In this document: positions 37,081-45,934 of the stretch, in pieces | Numbering within the stretch: the stretch's first letter is position 1 | Layout of the letters: each line of letters begins with the position of its first letter | From: Niveispirillum lacus | Lineage (GTDB): Bacteria; Pseudomonadota; Alphaproteobacteria; Azospirillales; Azospirillaceae | Direction: 5' to 3' | Length of the DNA: 64,000 bases | NCBI RefSeq assembly: GCF_002251795.1 | Contig: NZ_NOXU01000032.1 | Location: 62,001-126,000 of the forward strand | Notes under the pieces: model-generated | The model's database searches: none | What the model was told of the DNA's origin: nothing | The model's input: the letters and a program-made list of their open reading frames with translations, nothing else | Made by a program: the position numbers and the translations under genes

Positions 37081-38277
37081 TTAGATGCCGCTATTGGCAA
37101 CCTCGCCTGTCACCGCGTCCATGCTGGCCATGATCCGGGCATAGGCTTCCCGTTCAACCGCTGAGAGATGGGGATGCCAGATGTCAAAGATCAAGACGAC
37201 CCGCAATTCGTCACTGTCATTCCAGGCTTCATGCTCAATCGTATCATCGAATATCCAGGCCTGACCGACCTTCCATTCCCGGGTCTCCGATCCCACCCGG
37301 AAACCGCATCCCGGCGGCACCACCAGCGGCAAATGCACGACCAGCCGGGTATTGGCGACCCCATGATGCGGGGGGATGCGGGTGCGCGGCTTCAACAGCG
37401 AGAACATCGCCACCGGCGACCGGTTGGGCACGCGCGGCTGCGGCATGTCGGCCAGGACGGACATGGTCACAGGACAACGGTCGGCGTTGGCCGGAACGGG
37501 GATACCCTTCTCCAGCAAATGGATGGCACTCCACCGCGGGGAATTATTCAGGGGTTTCCACTGGTCCAGCGGGGCCCAGTCCGGATACTGGATATAAGGT
37601 ACAGCCGAGGATGGTTCGGGATTGTCCAGCATGCCGGCCAGTTCACGCTGGATATCGCGGGTCGCCCCCTCCAACCGCGCCAGCCAGGGGAATTCCTCCC
37701 GCTCGAAAAACTCGATGGAGGGCAGGCCCGGCAGGTGGAAATGGGTCGGCTGCTGGGTATAGACCTTCCGACGCCCCATCAGATGATCAATCATCCGGTC
37801 GATGCGCCGTGTTTCCGCTGATCCGCGCGGACTGCCCAGTGCTGCCACCGACCCGCGCAGACTGCCTTCCAGTTCCGACATATACTCCGCATGCAGGTGC
37901 TGAGCGCGGGCGATGGCCCGGCGGGTCGGTTCGTCATAATGACCGGTCGGTGAATATTGGGTCAGCGCCACGCCATAGGCCTGGGCTGCCTGCCGCTTGT
38001 GGCCTTGCGTCTCCAGAATATGAGCCCGCATCAGCAGCGCCAGAAAACTGCGCGGATCGGCCCGCAACGCCCCGTCCAGCGCCAGCATCGCTGCCGGCAA
38101 ATCCCCGCTGGCCCGGTGGGCAACGGCTAGGTTCAACCATAAGGAGACATCGGCAGGGAAGCGGCGCAGCGCCGCGTCCAACACCTCAAGTGCATCACGC
38201 AGCCGGCCTGTCCCCATCAGCCGCATGGCCGTCAGGCTCGCTTCCTGTGCTGTCGGCTCCGCAACTGCCACCGCCAT
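37081..38277 (-). CDS. TPR protein with aspartyl/asparaginyl beta-hydroxylase domain
   Basis: A 398-residue protein. Residues about 10-130 are TPR-like helices (MGTGRLRDALEVLDAALRRFPADVSLWLNLAVAH, then GDLPAAMLALDGALRADP). Residues about 200-380 match the aspartyl/asparaginyl beta-hydroxylase domain: PPHHGVANTRLVVHLPL has the first iron His with the HxG arrangement, and FDDTIEHEAWNDSDELRVVLIFDIWHP has the second His and the 2-oxoglutarate Arg. Such enzymes hydroxylate Asp/Asn side chains or modify lipids (LpxO type); the TPR arm suggests a protein target. No signal peptide. It precedes the photolyase-like gene by about 105 bases on the same strand. Confidence 0.88.
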   Translation of the reverse strand: MAVAVAEPTAQEASLTAMRLMGTGRLRDALEVLDAALRRFPADVSLWLNLAVAHRASGDLPAAMLALDGALRADPRSFLALLMRAHILETQGHKRQAAQAYGVALTQYSPTGHYDEPTRRAIARAQHLHAEYMSELEGSLRGSVAALGSPRGSAETRRIDRMIDHLMGRRKVYTQQPTHFHLPGLPSIEFFEREEFPWLARLEGATRDIQRELAGMLDNPEPSSAVPYIQYPDWAPLDQWKPLNNSPRWSAIHLLEKGIPVPANADRCPVTMSVLADMPQPRVPNRSPVAMFSLLKPRTRIPPHHGVANTRLVVHLPLVVPPGCGFRVGSETREWKVGQAWIFDDTIEHEAWNDSDELRVVLIFDIWHPHLSAVEREAYARIMASMDAVTGEVANSGI

Positions 38278-38475
38278 TGGCGTTCCCCGCGTTCATGACC
38301 ATGCTGTCGGCTTAGGCAATAAGCACTAAGCCGATTTTGATGATAGGGATGGGGCCAGTTCTGTAAAGGGCCGTTAGCGCCGCATGCTTAACGGTCGATT
38401 AACAAGATGATTTTTTATCAAAACATGTCAAAACATCCCCGATTCTGCATATTTCCCCCGCGGATCCATGCAATT

Positions 38476-39483
38476 TCAGGGTATTAGAACCTTGGTTAGG
38501 CGATCCATCGCCACAGAATCGGGGGGCAGGCCCAGGCGTAACAGACCGGGCCGGTCACGAAATGATCGTGCCAATAGCCCGGCCTGTCCCAATTCACGGT
38601 ACAGATCGCGTTCTATCCGGGTCCGGATCAGCGCATAAAGATCAGTGCCGCCGATAAGCTCCACCCCTGCCTTTTGATATAGACTCAAGGACCGAGCCAT
38701 GGCCTGTGCCAGCCGGCGGCGCATGGCCTTTTGCCAGCCCTGGTCAGAAAGGGCCGTCGCCCCCACCACCAGCGCTGGCCCCGACACAGCCCACGGCCCG
38801 AACCGGCCCGACACTGCCCGGACAAGGTCTGGCGGCGCCAGCAGGAAGCCCAGTCGCAGTCCGCCAAGACCATAAAACTTCCCGAAGGAGCGCAACACCA
38901 GCAACCCCCGCCGCCCGGCCAGCGCCGCCAGTGACAGGTCAGGCCGCAGGTCACAGAAGGCTTCATCCACCAGCATCCATCCTCCCCGACACGCCAACGC
39001 CTCAAGCAGGGGCAGAAGCCGGGCCGGATCATGGGTGCGCCCGTCGGGATTGTTGGGATTGACCAGCAGCAGCACATCGGGCAGCGGCCCGGCCGGGTCG
39101 GGCAGGTCGGTGATCATCCGCACCCGGTGCCCGGCCCGCGCCCAGGCCGGTTGGTGTTCACCATAGGTAGGGCCGACAATGGCAATATCATCACCCGGTG
39201 GCCGCAGGAAAGGCAGGCCGTTGATCAGCACCTGCGACCCCGGAGCCGCCAGGATCGCGTCCGGGTCGGCCACGCCATAGGCCGCCATGGCCGCCCGCTG
39301 CAATGCCGCCGCATCCGACGCAGAGGGCAGACGGGCCCAAAGCGCCGGGTCCAGCGCGGGCAGCGGATAGGGCCAGGGATTGATACCCGTGGACAGGTCG
39401 ATCCAGGGCCGGAATGCATCGGGGAACAGGGCAGACATCACCCCCAGATCGCCGCCATGGGGCTGCACGGTGCTGCCATCCAT
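38476..39483 (-). CDS. cobC: Threonine-phosphate decarboxylase of cobalamin synthesis (CobC)
   Basis: About 335 residues, a fold-type I PLP enzyme of the histidinol-phosphate aminotransferase group: ALFPDAFRPWIDLSTGINPWPYPLP is the CobC-specific opening, LLVNPNNPDGRTHDP binds the cofactor, and LRSFGKFYGLGGLRLGFLLA holds the PLP lysine. It makes aminopropanol phosphate (or its equivalent) for the cobalamin nucleotide loop, the substrate of CbiB. The ATG at 39483 has an AAGGTG ribosome site; a further ATG at 39504 lacks one. It is divergent from cbiB with about 19 bases between starts. Confidence 0.9.
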   Translation of the reverse strand: MDGSTVQPHGGDLGVMSALFPDAFRPWIDLSTGINPWPYPLPALDPALWARLPSASDAAALQRAAMAAYGVADPDAILAAPGSQVLINGLPFLRPPGDDIAIVGPTYGEHQPAWARAGHRVRMITDLPDPAGPLPDVLLLVNPNNPDGRTHDPARLLPLLEALACRGGWMLVDEAFCDLRPDLSLAALAGRRGLLVLRSFGKFYGLGGLRLGFLLAPPDLVRAVSGRFGPWAVSGPALVVGATALSDQGWQKAMRRRLAQAMARSLSLYQKAGVELIGGTDLYALIRTRIERDLYRELGQAGLLARSFRDRPGLLRLGLPPDSVAMDRLTKVLIP

Positions 39484-39502
39484 GCTATCACCTTGTTCCA
39501 TC

Positions 39503-40447
39503 ATGGAGATTTTCCCACCTTTGCTGATCTGTGCGCTGGTTCTGGAGGCCTTGCTGGGCTATCCGGACACGGTGTTCCGCATCATCCGGCATCCGGTTGT
39601 CTGGATCGGGACGGTGATTGCCGCCCTGGACCGCACCTTGAACCGGGGGCCGGGCTGGCAACGACGATTGGGCGGTATGGTGGCGGTGCTGATCCTGGTC
39701 GGCGGGGCGGTCGGGATCGGGGCTGCGCTGCAGGTCTGGCTGCTGTCCCTGCCTTGGGGCTGGGTACCCCTGGCGCTGCTGGCTGCCACCCTGCTGGCCC
39801 AGCGCAGCCTGTATCGGTTCGTGAAGGCCGTTTCGATTGGCCTGCAGGAAGACGGGCTGGCCGGCGGGCGGGCTGCCGTTGCCCATATTGTGGGCCGCGA
39901 TCCGGACAGCCTGGATGAGGCGGGGGTGACGCGGGCCGCCATCGAAAGCCTGGCAGAGAATTTCTCCGACGGGGTGACGGCACCGGCCTTCTGGCTGGGC
40001 GTTGGTGGCCTTCCCGGCATCCTGGCCTATAAGGCCATCAATACCGCCGACAGCATGATTGGCCACCGGACACCCCGGCATGAGGCGTTTGGCTGGGCCG
40101 CCGCGCGTCTGGATGATCTGGTCAACCTGCCTGCATCGCGCCTGACTGCCCTGCTGCTGGCACTCGCCGCTGGCCGCCGTGCGGGGGCGGCGCTCACGGC
40201 TGTTTGGCGGGATGCCGGCAAACATCGCAGCCCCAATGCCGGCTGGCCGGAGGCCGCCATGGCCGGCGCGCTGGGCCTGCGTCTGGCCGGTCCCCGCCGC
40301 TATGCCGGGCATGTCGTGGACGACCATTGGATGGGCGATGGAAGGGCGGCGGCAACGGCGGCGGATATTGACGCGGGTTTGCGGCTTTACCGCCGCGCGC
40401 TGGCGCTGCTGTGGCTGCTGGCGGTGGGGTGGGTGCTGCTGGGATGA
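39503..40447 (+). CDS. cbiB: Adenosylcobinamide-phosphate synthase (CobD/CbiB)
   Basis: About 314 residues, an inner-membrane protein with several hydrophobic segments that attaches aminopropanol (phosphate) to adenosylcobyric acid. The family blocks are ALVLEALLGYPDTVFR, AIESLAENFSDGVTAPAFW, AYKAINTADSMIGHR, RLDDLVNLPASRLTALLL, and DAGKHRSPNAGWPEAAMAGALGLRLAG near the C-terminus. Called cobD in the Pseudomonas/alphaproteobacterial naming. The start at 39503 has no strong ribosome site. The only B12 gene of the block on the plus strand, it is convergent with cobQ. Confidence 0.93.
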   Translation: MEIFPPLLICALVLEALLGYPDTVFRIIRHPVVWIGTVIAALDRTLNRGPGWQRRLGGMVAVLILVGGAVGIGAALQVWLLSLPWGWVPLALLAATLLAQRSLYRFVKAVSIGLQEDGLAGGRAAVAHIVGRDPDSLDEAGVTRAAIESLAENFSDGVTAPAFWLGVGGLPGILAYKAINTADSMIGHRTPRHEAFGWAAARLDDLVNLPASRLTALLLALAAGRRAGAALTAVWRDAGKHRSPNAGWPEAAMAGALGLRLAGPRRYAGHVVDDHWMGDGRAAATAADIDAGLRLYRRALALLWLLAVGWVLLG

Positions 40448-40487
40448 TCTGGTTCCGGCGGGCATCATATCCCCTTGCGATCCAACC

Positions 40488-40524
40488 GTAGGTCAGGACG
40501 AGCCTCCGGCGCGACCTGACCTAC
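40488..40524. repeat. Perfect inverted repeat at the cbiB/cobQ junction
   Basis: GTAGGTCAGG (40488-40497) and CCTGACCTAC (40515-40524) form a 10-base perfect stem with a 17-base loop that takes in the cobQ stop codon (40521-40523). There is no T-run, so it may be a bidirectional stop, a stabilising 3' structure or a dispersed repeat. Confidence 0.5.
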
Positions 40525-41984
40525 CCCGCCACAGCCAGCAGCCCGTCCAGATCCAGGTGCCGCTCCACCGCCGCCGCACATTCATCCAGGGCCGCATCCA
40601 CCGCCGTTTCATAGGACAGGCCCGACCCCGCCCCGAAGCCGGACAGGAACCCGGCCCGGAACCCGTCGCTGGAAAACAGCCCATGCACGTAGCAGCCGGC
40701 GATGCGGCCATCGGCGGACACGGCGCCCTCCGGCCCTGCACCATCAATGCGCAGCAGCGGGTGGTCTCGGCCCGGCCCCGTCGTCACGCCAACATGCATC
40801 TCATAGCCGGTAAAGGCCCCCTCCCCCCGCGCACCAATACCCGTGACCGGCCGTAGCACCTTCGATCCCGTCAGAACCGTTTCCACCGCCAGCCAGCCAA
40901 GGCCAGGTACCTGGCCCGCCGGCCCCTCGATCCCGCCGGGGTCGGCGATGGTCCGGCCCAGCATCTGATAGCCCCCGCAGATGCCCAAAACCCGCCCGCC
41001 GCGCCGGATATGGGCATGCAGGTCCACGTCCCAGCCTTGCGCCCGGAAAAAAGCCAGATCGGCAATGGTGGCCTTGCTGCCCGGCAGGATGATCAGGTCG
41101 GCATCCAGCGGCAGCGGCCGGCCCGGCGGCACCATGGTGACCGACACCGACGGCTCCAGCCGCAGCGGGTCGAAATCATCAAAATTGGCGATGCGCGATA
41201 GCATGGGGACCGCGATGCGCAGGTGCCGGCCCGATCCCGCTCGCCACTGGTCCAGCACCACCGCATCCTCCGCCGGTAGCCGTGCGGCGGCAGCCAGGAA
41301 GGGCAGCACGCCGAAGCTGGTCCAGCCGGTGCGGCGCGCAATGTCCAACAGACCATCATCAAACAGCCGGATGTCGCCCCGGAACTTGTTGATGATAAAG
41401 CCCTTGATCGCGGCGCGGTCGGCATGGTCCAGGACCGTATGCGTGCCCACGAGGCTGGCGATCACCCCGCCCCGGTCGATATCGCCGGCCAGGATGACAG
41501 GCACATCGGCGGCCAGCGCGAAGCCCATATTGGCAATGTCGCGGGCCCGCAGGTTGGTCTCTGCGGGACTGCCCGCCCCTTCGACCAGGATCAGGTCTGC
41601 CCCCTCCCCCAACCGGGCGAAACTGTCCAGAACGGCGGTGAGCAGCGTGCCTTTACGCTGCTGATATTCCGACGCCTCGGCGGTGCCCATCATGCGGCCC
41701 TGCACCACCACCTGCGCACCCGTATCGCTCTGCGGTTTCAGCAGGACCGGATTCATATGGACCGACGGCGCCACCCGCGCGGCGCGGGCCTGCAGCGCCT
41801 GTGCCCGCCCGATCTCTCCCCCGTCGGCGGTGACGGCAGCATTGTTGGACATATTCTGCGGCTTGAACGGCCGCACCGACAGGCCCCGGTTGGCAAAGGC
41901 GCGGGCCAGCGCCGCCACCAGCAGCGACTTGCCGACATCCGATCCGGTCCCCTGGATCATCAGGGCGCGGGGCACCGTCGCCAT
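40521..41984 (-). CDS. cobQ: Cobyric acid synthase
   Basis: A 487-residue amidotransferase that amidates the b, d, e and g side chains of adenosylcobyrinate diamide. N-terminal dethiobiotin-synthetase-like ATPase: [20 protein letters not shown] (P-loop), [25 protein letters not shown]-terminal type I glutaminase-like domain: [26 protein letters not shown] with the triad Cys, and GCYVHGLF with the His. Its start overlaps the cobO stop by one base (TGATG). Confidence 0.96.
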   Translation of the reverse strand: MATVPRALMIQGTGSDVGKSLLVAALARAFANRGLSVRPFKPQNMSNNAAVTADGGEIGRAQALQARAARVAPSVHMNPVLLKPQSDTGAQVVVQGRMMGTAEASEYQQRKGTLLTAVLDSFARLGEGADLILVEGAGSPAETNLRARDIANMGFALAADVPVILAGDIDRGGVIASLVGTHTVLDHADRAAIKGFIINKFRGDIRLFDDGLLDIARRTGWTSFGVLPFLAAAARLPAEDAVVLDQWRAGSGRHLRIAVPMLSRIANFDDFDPLRLEPSVSVTMVPPGRPLPLDADLIILPGSKATIADLAFFRAQGWDVDLHAHIRRGGRVLGICGGYQMLGRTIADPGGIEGPAGQVPGLGWLAVETVLTGSKVLRPVTGIGARGEGAFTGYEMHVGVTTGPGRDHPLLRIDGAGPEGAVSADGRIAGCYVHGLFSSDGFRAGFLSGFGAGSGLSYETAVDAALDECAAAVERHLDLDGLLAVAG

Positions 41985-42619
41985 CAGAATTCGATCCCGG
42001 CCTGGGCCTTGATGCCGGCATTAAACGGGTGCTTCACCTGCTGGAACTCCGTCACCAGATCGGCAGCGTCCACCAGCAGCGGGCTGGCATTGCGGCCTGT
42101 GACCAGCACATGCAGATCGGGCCGGCGCGACACCAGCGTCGCCACCACCTCCTCCACATTCAGATAGCCATAACGCAGGGCAATATTCATCTCATCCAGC
42201 ACGATCAGACGATAGCGCTGATCCTGCATCATGGCGCGGGCCTGGTCCCAGGCCCGGCCTGCGGCCTGGATGTCGCGTTCCTTGTCCTGGGTTTCCCAGG
42301 TGAAGCCCTCGCCCATCACATGATGGTCGATCAGGTCATCGAACCGTTCCAGCGCCACCTGTTCACCCGTGGCCCAGGTGCCCTTGATAAACTGGATGAA
42401 GCCGACACGGAAACCATGGCCGGCCGCGCGCATCATCAGGCCCAGCGCCGCCGTGGACTTACCCTTGCCCGGCCCCGTATGGACCATCAGCAAACCCTTC
42501 TCACTCTGCCGTTCGGCAACACGCCGATCCATCAGTTCCTTGCGCTTCTGCATCTTGGCCTTGTGGCGCTCGGCCTCTTCCGGCGTGATCGCAGCGTCCA
42601 TCATTGTTCCCTTCTGCAT
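41984..42619 (-). CDS. cobO: Corrinoid adenosyltransferase (CobO/BtuR/CobA family)
   Basis: A 211-residue ATP-dependent enzyme that adds the upper 5'-deoxyadenosyl ligand to cob(I)yrinate diamide or salvaged corrinoids. P-loop [48 protein letters not shown] and [20 protein letters not shown] are the family signatures, with EMKxxKHPFxAGIKAQxGIEF as the C-terminus (here [18 protein letters not shown]). Starts at 42619 or 42604; both have purine-rich sites ahead. Sits between cobU and cobQ. Confidence 0.95.
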   Translation of the reverse strand: MQKGTMMDAAITPEEAERHKAKMQKRKELMDRRVAERQSEKGLLMVHTGPGKGKSTAALGLMMRAAGHGFRVGFIQFIKGTWATGEQVALERFDDLIDHHVMGEGFTWETQDKERDIQAAGRAWDQARAMMQDQRYRLIVLDEMNIALRYGYLNVEEVVATLVSRRPDLHVLVTGRNASPLLVDAADLVTEFQQVKHPFNAGIKAQAGIEF

Positions 42620-42668
42620 GTCCCTCAGTCGCCGCCGTACCAGCGGTCACAGCCCTTGACCATTGGTG

Positions 42669-43178
42669 TCATTTCAACTGCATCGGCAGGCCGGCAGCCA
42701 TGAACAGCACCTTGTCGGCGATGCGCGCGATATCCTGATGCAGCCGGCCCGCATGGTCACGAAACAGGCGCGACAGACGGTTGTCGGGCACGATGCCCAA
42801 CCCCACCTCATTACCGACCAGGGCCACGGGCACCGTCAGACCGGGCAGCAGGTCGAGAAGCCGTGCCGTCTCTCCCTCCACCTCGCGTCCGGCCAGGATG
42901 ATATTGGTCAGCCACAGGGTCAGGCAGTCGACCAGCACGGGCCGACCGGTGGCATTGGCGCGGCTTAAGGCCGCCACCAGATCCAGTGGTTCCTCCACCG
43001 TGACCCAGCCATCGGCCCGACCGCCCTGATGCAGCCGTATCCGGTCCTGCATCTCGGCATCAAAGGCCTGGGCCGTCGCGATATAGACCCAGGGGCCCGG
43101 CAGGGCCGTCACCAGTTCCTCCGCCTTGCGGCTTTTGCCTGACCGCGCGCCGCCCAGGATCAGCGTCAATCCTTTCAT
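42669..43178 (-). CDS. cobU: Adenosylcobinamide kinase / adenosylcobinamide-phosphate guanylyltransferase
   Basis: A 169-residue bifunctional enzyme (CobU, called CobP in Pseudomonas) that phosphorylates adenosylcobinamide and then adds GMP. P-loop [19 protein letters not shown], the substrate stretch [21 protein letters not shown] with the guanylylated His region, [12 protein letters not shown] and [29 protein letters not shown] are all family blocks. Its ATG overlaps the stop of the ABC ATPase gene by 4 bases, so import and salvage are translationally coupled. Confidence 0.95.
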   Translation of the reverse strand: MKGLTLILGGARSGKSRKAEELVTALPGPWVYIATAQAFDAEMQDRIRLHQGGRADGWVTVEEPLDLVAALSRANATGRPVLVDCLTLWLTNIILAGREVEGETARLLDLLPGLTVPVALVGNEVGLGIVPDNRLSRLFRDHAGRLHQDIARIADKVLFMAAGLPMQLK

Positions 43179-43966
43179 GCCCGCATCTCCGACCGCAGCC
43201 GCCGCCAGGGCAAGGCAAACGGCGCCCCTTCATGCCCACCGCGCAGCAGTTCGATGCCATAGACCCGGCCCAAGGCACCGCTGTCCAGCAGGTCAGCGGG
43301 GGCCGTATCCGCCGCCACCTTCCCCGCCTCATCCAGCAGGCACAGGCGTGTGCAGTGCCGGAGCGCGAGTGTCAGATCATGCAGCACGACCACGACGGCC
43401 ATGCCCCCCGCCGCCAGCCCGGCCAGCAATTCCATCACCTGCAACTGGTGATACGGGTCCAGTCCCGCCGCCGGCTCATCGGCCAGCAGGATGGCCGGAT
43501 CGCCGGCCAATGCGCGGGCCAGCATGACCCGCGCCCGCTCTCCGCCCGACAGGCTTGTCACACTCCGCTCGGCAAACTGTGTGACGTCGCACTGTTGCAT
43601 GGCGCGGGCAATCGCGGCCCGGTCAGCCTCGGCTTCGCCACCCCACGGGCTGGCATGGGGCAGCCGGCCCAGCGTCACCACACGCTCCACCGTCAGGGGC
43701 CAATGGCAGGTGGCACCCTGCTCCAGAAAGCCGATACGCCGCGCCCGATCGGCCCGCTTCCACTGCTCCAGCGGCCTGTCATCCAGGGCGACGGCACCAT
43801 CCGCCTTCAGCAGGCCCGCCATGACCGACAGCAGGGTGGATTTACCGGCACCGTTCGGTCCGATCAGGCCGACACACTCCCCCGCCCCCACCGACAGGTC
43901 CACCCCATCCAGGATGGGCCGGCCCCCACGCGCGAACCGGATATTGCGGGCTGACAGCAGGCTCAT
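43175..43966 (-). CDS. btuD: ABC transporter ATP-binding protein, probable cobalamin importer ATPase
   Basis: A 263-residue ATPase of the FecE/BtuD group: Walker [19 protein letters not shown]-loop [23 protein letters not shown], signature [17 protein letters not shown], Walker [14 protein letters not shown] and H-loop [13 protein letters not shown]. By sequence alone it could serve heme or siderophores, but it overlaps the permease gene by 4 bases on one side and cobU by 4 on the other and lies under a B12 riboswitch, so vitamin B12 import is strongly favoured. Confidence 0.88.
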   Translation of the reverse strand: MSLLSARNIRFARGGRPILDGVDLSVGAGECVGLIGPNGAGKSTLLSVMAGLLKADGAVALDDRPLEQWKRADRARRIGFLEQGATCHWPLTVERVVTLGRLPHASPWGGEAEADRAAIARAMQQCDVTQFAERSVTSLSGGERARVMLARALAGDPAILLADEPAAGLDPYHQLQVMELLAGLAAGGMAVVVVLHDLTLALRHCTRLCLLDEAGKVAADTAPADLLDSGALGRVYGIELLRGGHEGAPFALPWRRLRSEMRA

Positions 43967-44985
43967 CGCATCCGCTCCCTGGTTTTCAGCAGCAGGTGAA
44001 AGAAGAAGGGCGCCCCGATCAGACCGGTGACAACGCCCAGTTTCAACTCATCATTGGTGGGCAGCAACCGCACCAGAATGTCGGCGGCCAGCAGCAGACA
44101 CGCGCCGGCCAGCGCCGACGGCCAGAGCAGCCGTGACGGCTGGTTGCCCGTGACCCGGCGCAGCAGATGCGGCACCACCAGCCCGACAAAGCCGATGCTG
44201 CCCGTCACCGCCACTGCTGCCCCCACTGCCAGGACGGTGCCGATGATGATGCGCCAGCGTAACCGGTTCAGGTCCACGCCCATGCTGCCCGCTGTCCGCT
44301 CCCCCAGACCCAGCGCATCCAGCGCCCGGCCAGATCCGGCCAGCACCAGGATACCGGCAAGGATAAAGGGGGCAGATACCAGCAGATGGTCGTTGGTGCG
44401 GTCGGTCAGGCTGCCCAGCAGCCAGAAGGCGATCTCCAGTGCGGCATGCGGATTGGGCGCCAGATTGAGGGCCAGCGAGGTCAGCGACCCTGCCAGGGTC
44501 TGTACTGCCAGCCCGGCCAGGATCAGCATCAGCACAGACGCTTCCCGCCCCGCCAGCCCCTGGATCAGCAGCATGGCCAGCGCGGCCCCCAGCATCCCCG
44601 CCACCGGCAATGCCAGGGGAACGGTGGCCGACAGCCCGAAATAGATGGCCAGCACCGCGCCCAGCGAGGCCGATGACGATGCCCCGATCAGCGACGGTTC
44701 GGCCAGCGGGTTGCGCAGATAGCCTTGCAGGGCCGCCCCCGCCATGCCCAGCCCGGCCCCGACCAGCGCCCCCAGCAGGGCACGCGGCAACCGGATTTCC
44801 AGCGCGATCAGGGCGGCGGGGCTGCCCTGCCCGCTGAACAGGCCCGACAGCAGATCAGCCGCCGGCACCTCCGCCGGACCAATCAGGAAGCTGGCGAGTA
44901 ATAGGCAGGGGAACAGGATCAGGAGTGCGATGTGGACCGGCACTTTGGCCGGTGCTGCCAACCTTGCGTGCGTGACGGCGGTCAT
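43963..44985 (-). CDS. btuC: ABC transporter permease (FecCD/BtuC family)
   Basis: About 340 residues with about ten membrane helices. FecCD hallmarks: [42 protein letters not shown], and the coupling region [20 protein letters not shown]. It forms the inner-membrane channel of the B12 importer with the ATPase and BtuF. The ATG at 44985 is chosen because a GGAGATG ribosome site precedes it and membrane segments begin shortly after; longer versions would overlap btuF. A 109-base gap to btuF is the widest in this operon. Confidence 0.9.
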   Translation of the reverse strand: MTAVTHARLAAPAKVPVHIALLILFPCLLLASFLIGPAEVPAADLLSGLFSGQGSPAALIALEIRLPRALLGALVGAGLGMAGAALQGYLRNPLAEPSLIGASSSASLGAVLAIYFGLSATVPLALPVAGMLGAALAMLLIQGLAGREASVLMLILAGLAVQTLAGSLTSLALNLAPNPHAALEIAFWLLGSLTDRTNDHLLVSAPFILAGILVLAGSGRALDALGLGERTAGSMGVDLNRLRWRIIIGTVLAVGAAVAVTGSIGFVGLVVPHLLRRVTGNQPSRLLWPSALAGACLLLAADILVRLLPTNDELKLGVVTGLIGAPFFFHLLLKTRERMR

Positions 44986-45094
44986 GGGCCATCTCCTGCG
45001 GCATCCAAGGCCTTTGCCATCACCCTGCTGGTTACCGGGGCCCGGTGCCAAGGAAGAAGCGTAAGCCACGGTTCCCTTGTACGAAACATCGCCC

Positions 45095-45934
45095 TCATCT
45101 CCGCCCCCCCAATGCTTTGCCCGCCACATCCGCCAAATGCTCGACCCCCGCGATTGAGGCCGGCGAAGCGCAGAGCCACCAAGCGATCTGGAAAGTGGCG
45201 ATCGCCATCTCCGCCTGTGCAGCCGCCAGGGCCGGGTGATCCAGCACCGACTGGCCGATACCGGGCCGGTCGGGACGGACAGAATCCAGCACCAGCAGGT
45301 CAGGCGGGTTCAGCAGCAGACTTTCCACCGCGACCCGCCCATTGGGTCGGCCCGAGAGGTCGCCGCCGATATTCTGCAACCCGGCGGCCTTCATCATGTC
45401 ATTCACAATGCCACGCGATCCCGGTACGTCCCCGCCGGGGCGGTAGAGTGCCGCCGTGGGGCGCAGGCCGGCGGCCGGTTCCGACAGCTTGGCCCGCAAC
45501 CGGTCGGCCAAGGCCCGTCCCGCCGCCGCCCGCCCCAGGGCGCTGGCGACCTGTTCGATCTGCGGCGGGATATCGGCCAGGGTCTGCGCCGTTTTCAGCC
45601 GCAGGATGGGCACGCCCAGCCGTTCCAGCATGCCCACCGTCTGCGCCCGGGCATAACCGCCGGTAATGACCAGATCGGGTTTCAGCATCAAAACGCTTTC
45701 CGCTGTCCCGTCATGGATGGGCAGGCCAGCGGCCCGGTCGGCATAAGGCGACAGATGGTCATCCCCTGCCAGCCGGGTCAGGCCGGCAATCTGCGCCTGC
45801 GCGTCCAGGGCCAGCAGGAACTGATCCGCGCACAGCGACAAGGAGACGACCCGGCCGGCCGGGTGTGGGTCCGGCGCCGCTCCCACCGGAAGCACCATCA
45901 AGGCCGCCACCAGAAGGGCGACGCCGGCCCGCAT
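45095..45934 (-). CDS. btuF: Periplasmic corrinoid-binding protein (BtuF type)
   Basis: A 279-residue type III solute-binding protein. Signal peptide VALLVAALMVLPVGAAP; then RVVSLSLCADQFLLAL, the motif GTAESVLMLKPDLVITGGYARAQTVGMLERLGVPILRL, and a long backbone helix linking two lobes. This delivers B12 to BtuC. Length and layout suit BtuF, although Fe-siderophore binding proteins share the fold. Start overlaps the btuB stop by one base (TGATG), which supports the B12 assignment. Confidence 0.87.
   Translation of the reverse strand: MRAGVALLVAALMVLPVGAAPDPHPAGRVVSLSLCADQFLLALDAQAQIAGLTRLAGDDHLSPYADRAAGLPIHDGTAESVLMLKPDLVITGGYARAQTVGMLERLGVPILRLKTAQTLADIPPQIEQVASALGRAAAGRALADRLRAKLSEPAAGLRPTAALYRPGGDVPGSRGIVNDMMKAAGLQNIGGDLSGRPNGRVAVESLLLNPPDLLVLDSVRPDRPGIGQSVLDHPALAAAQAEMAIATFQIAWWLCASPASIAGVEHLADVAGKALGGRR

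Noticed and set aside
43175-45934. ABC genes as an iron-siderophore or heme importer
   Set aside because: Fold alone allows it, but coupling to btuB and cobU and the upstream cobalamin riboswitch favour B12.
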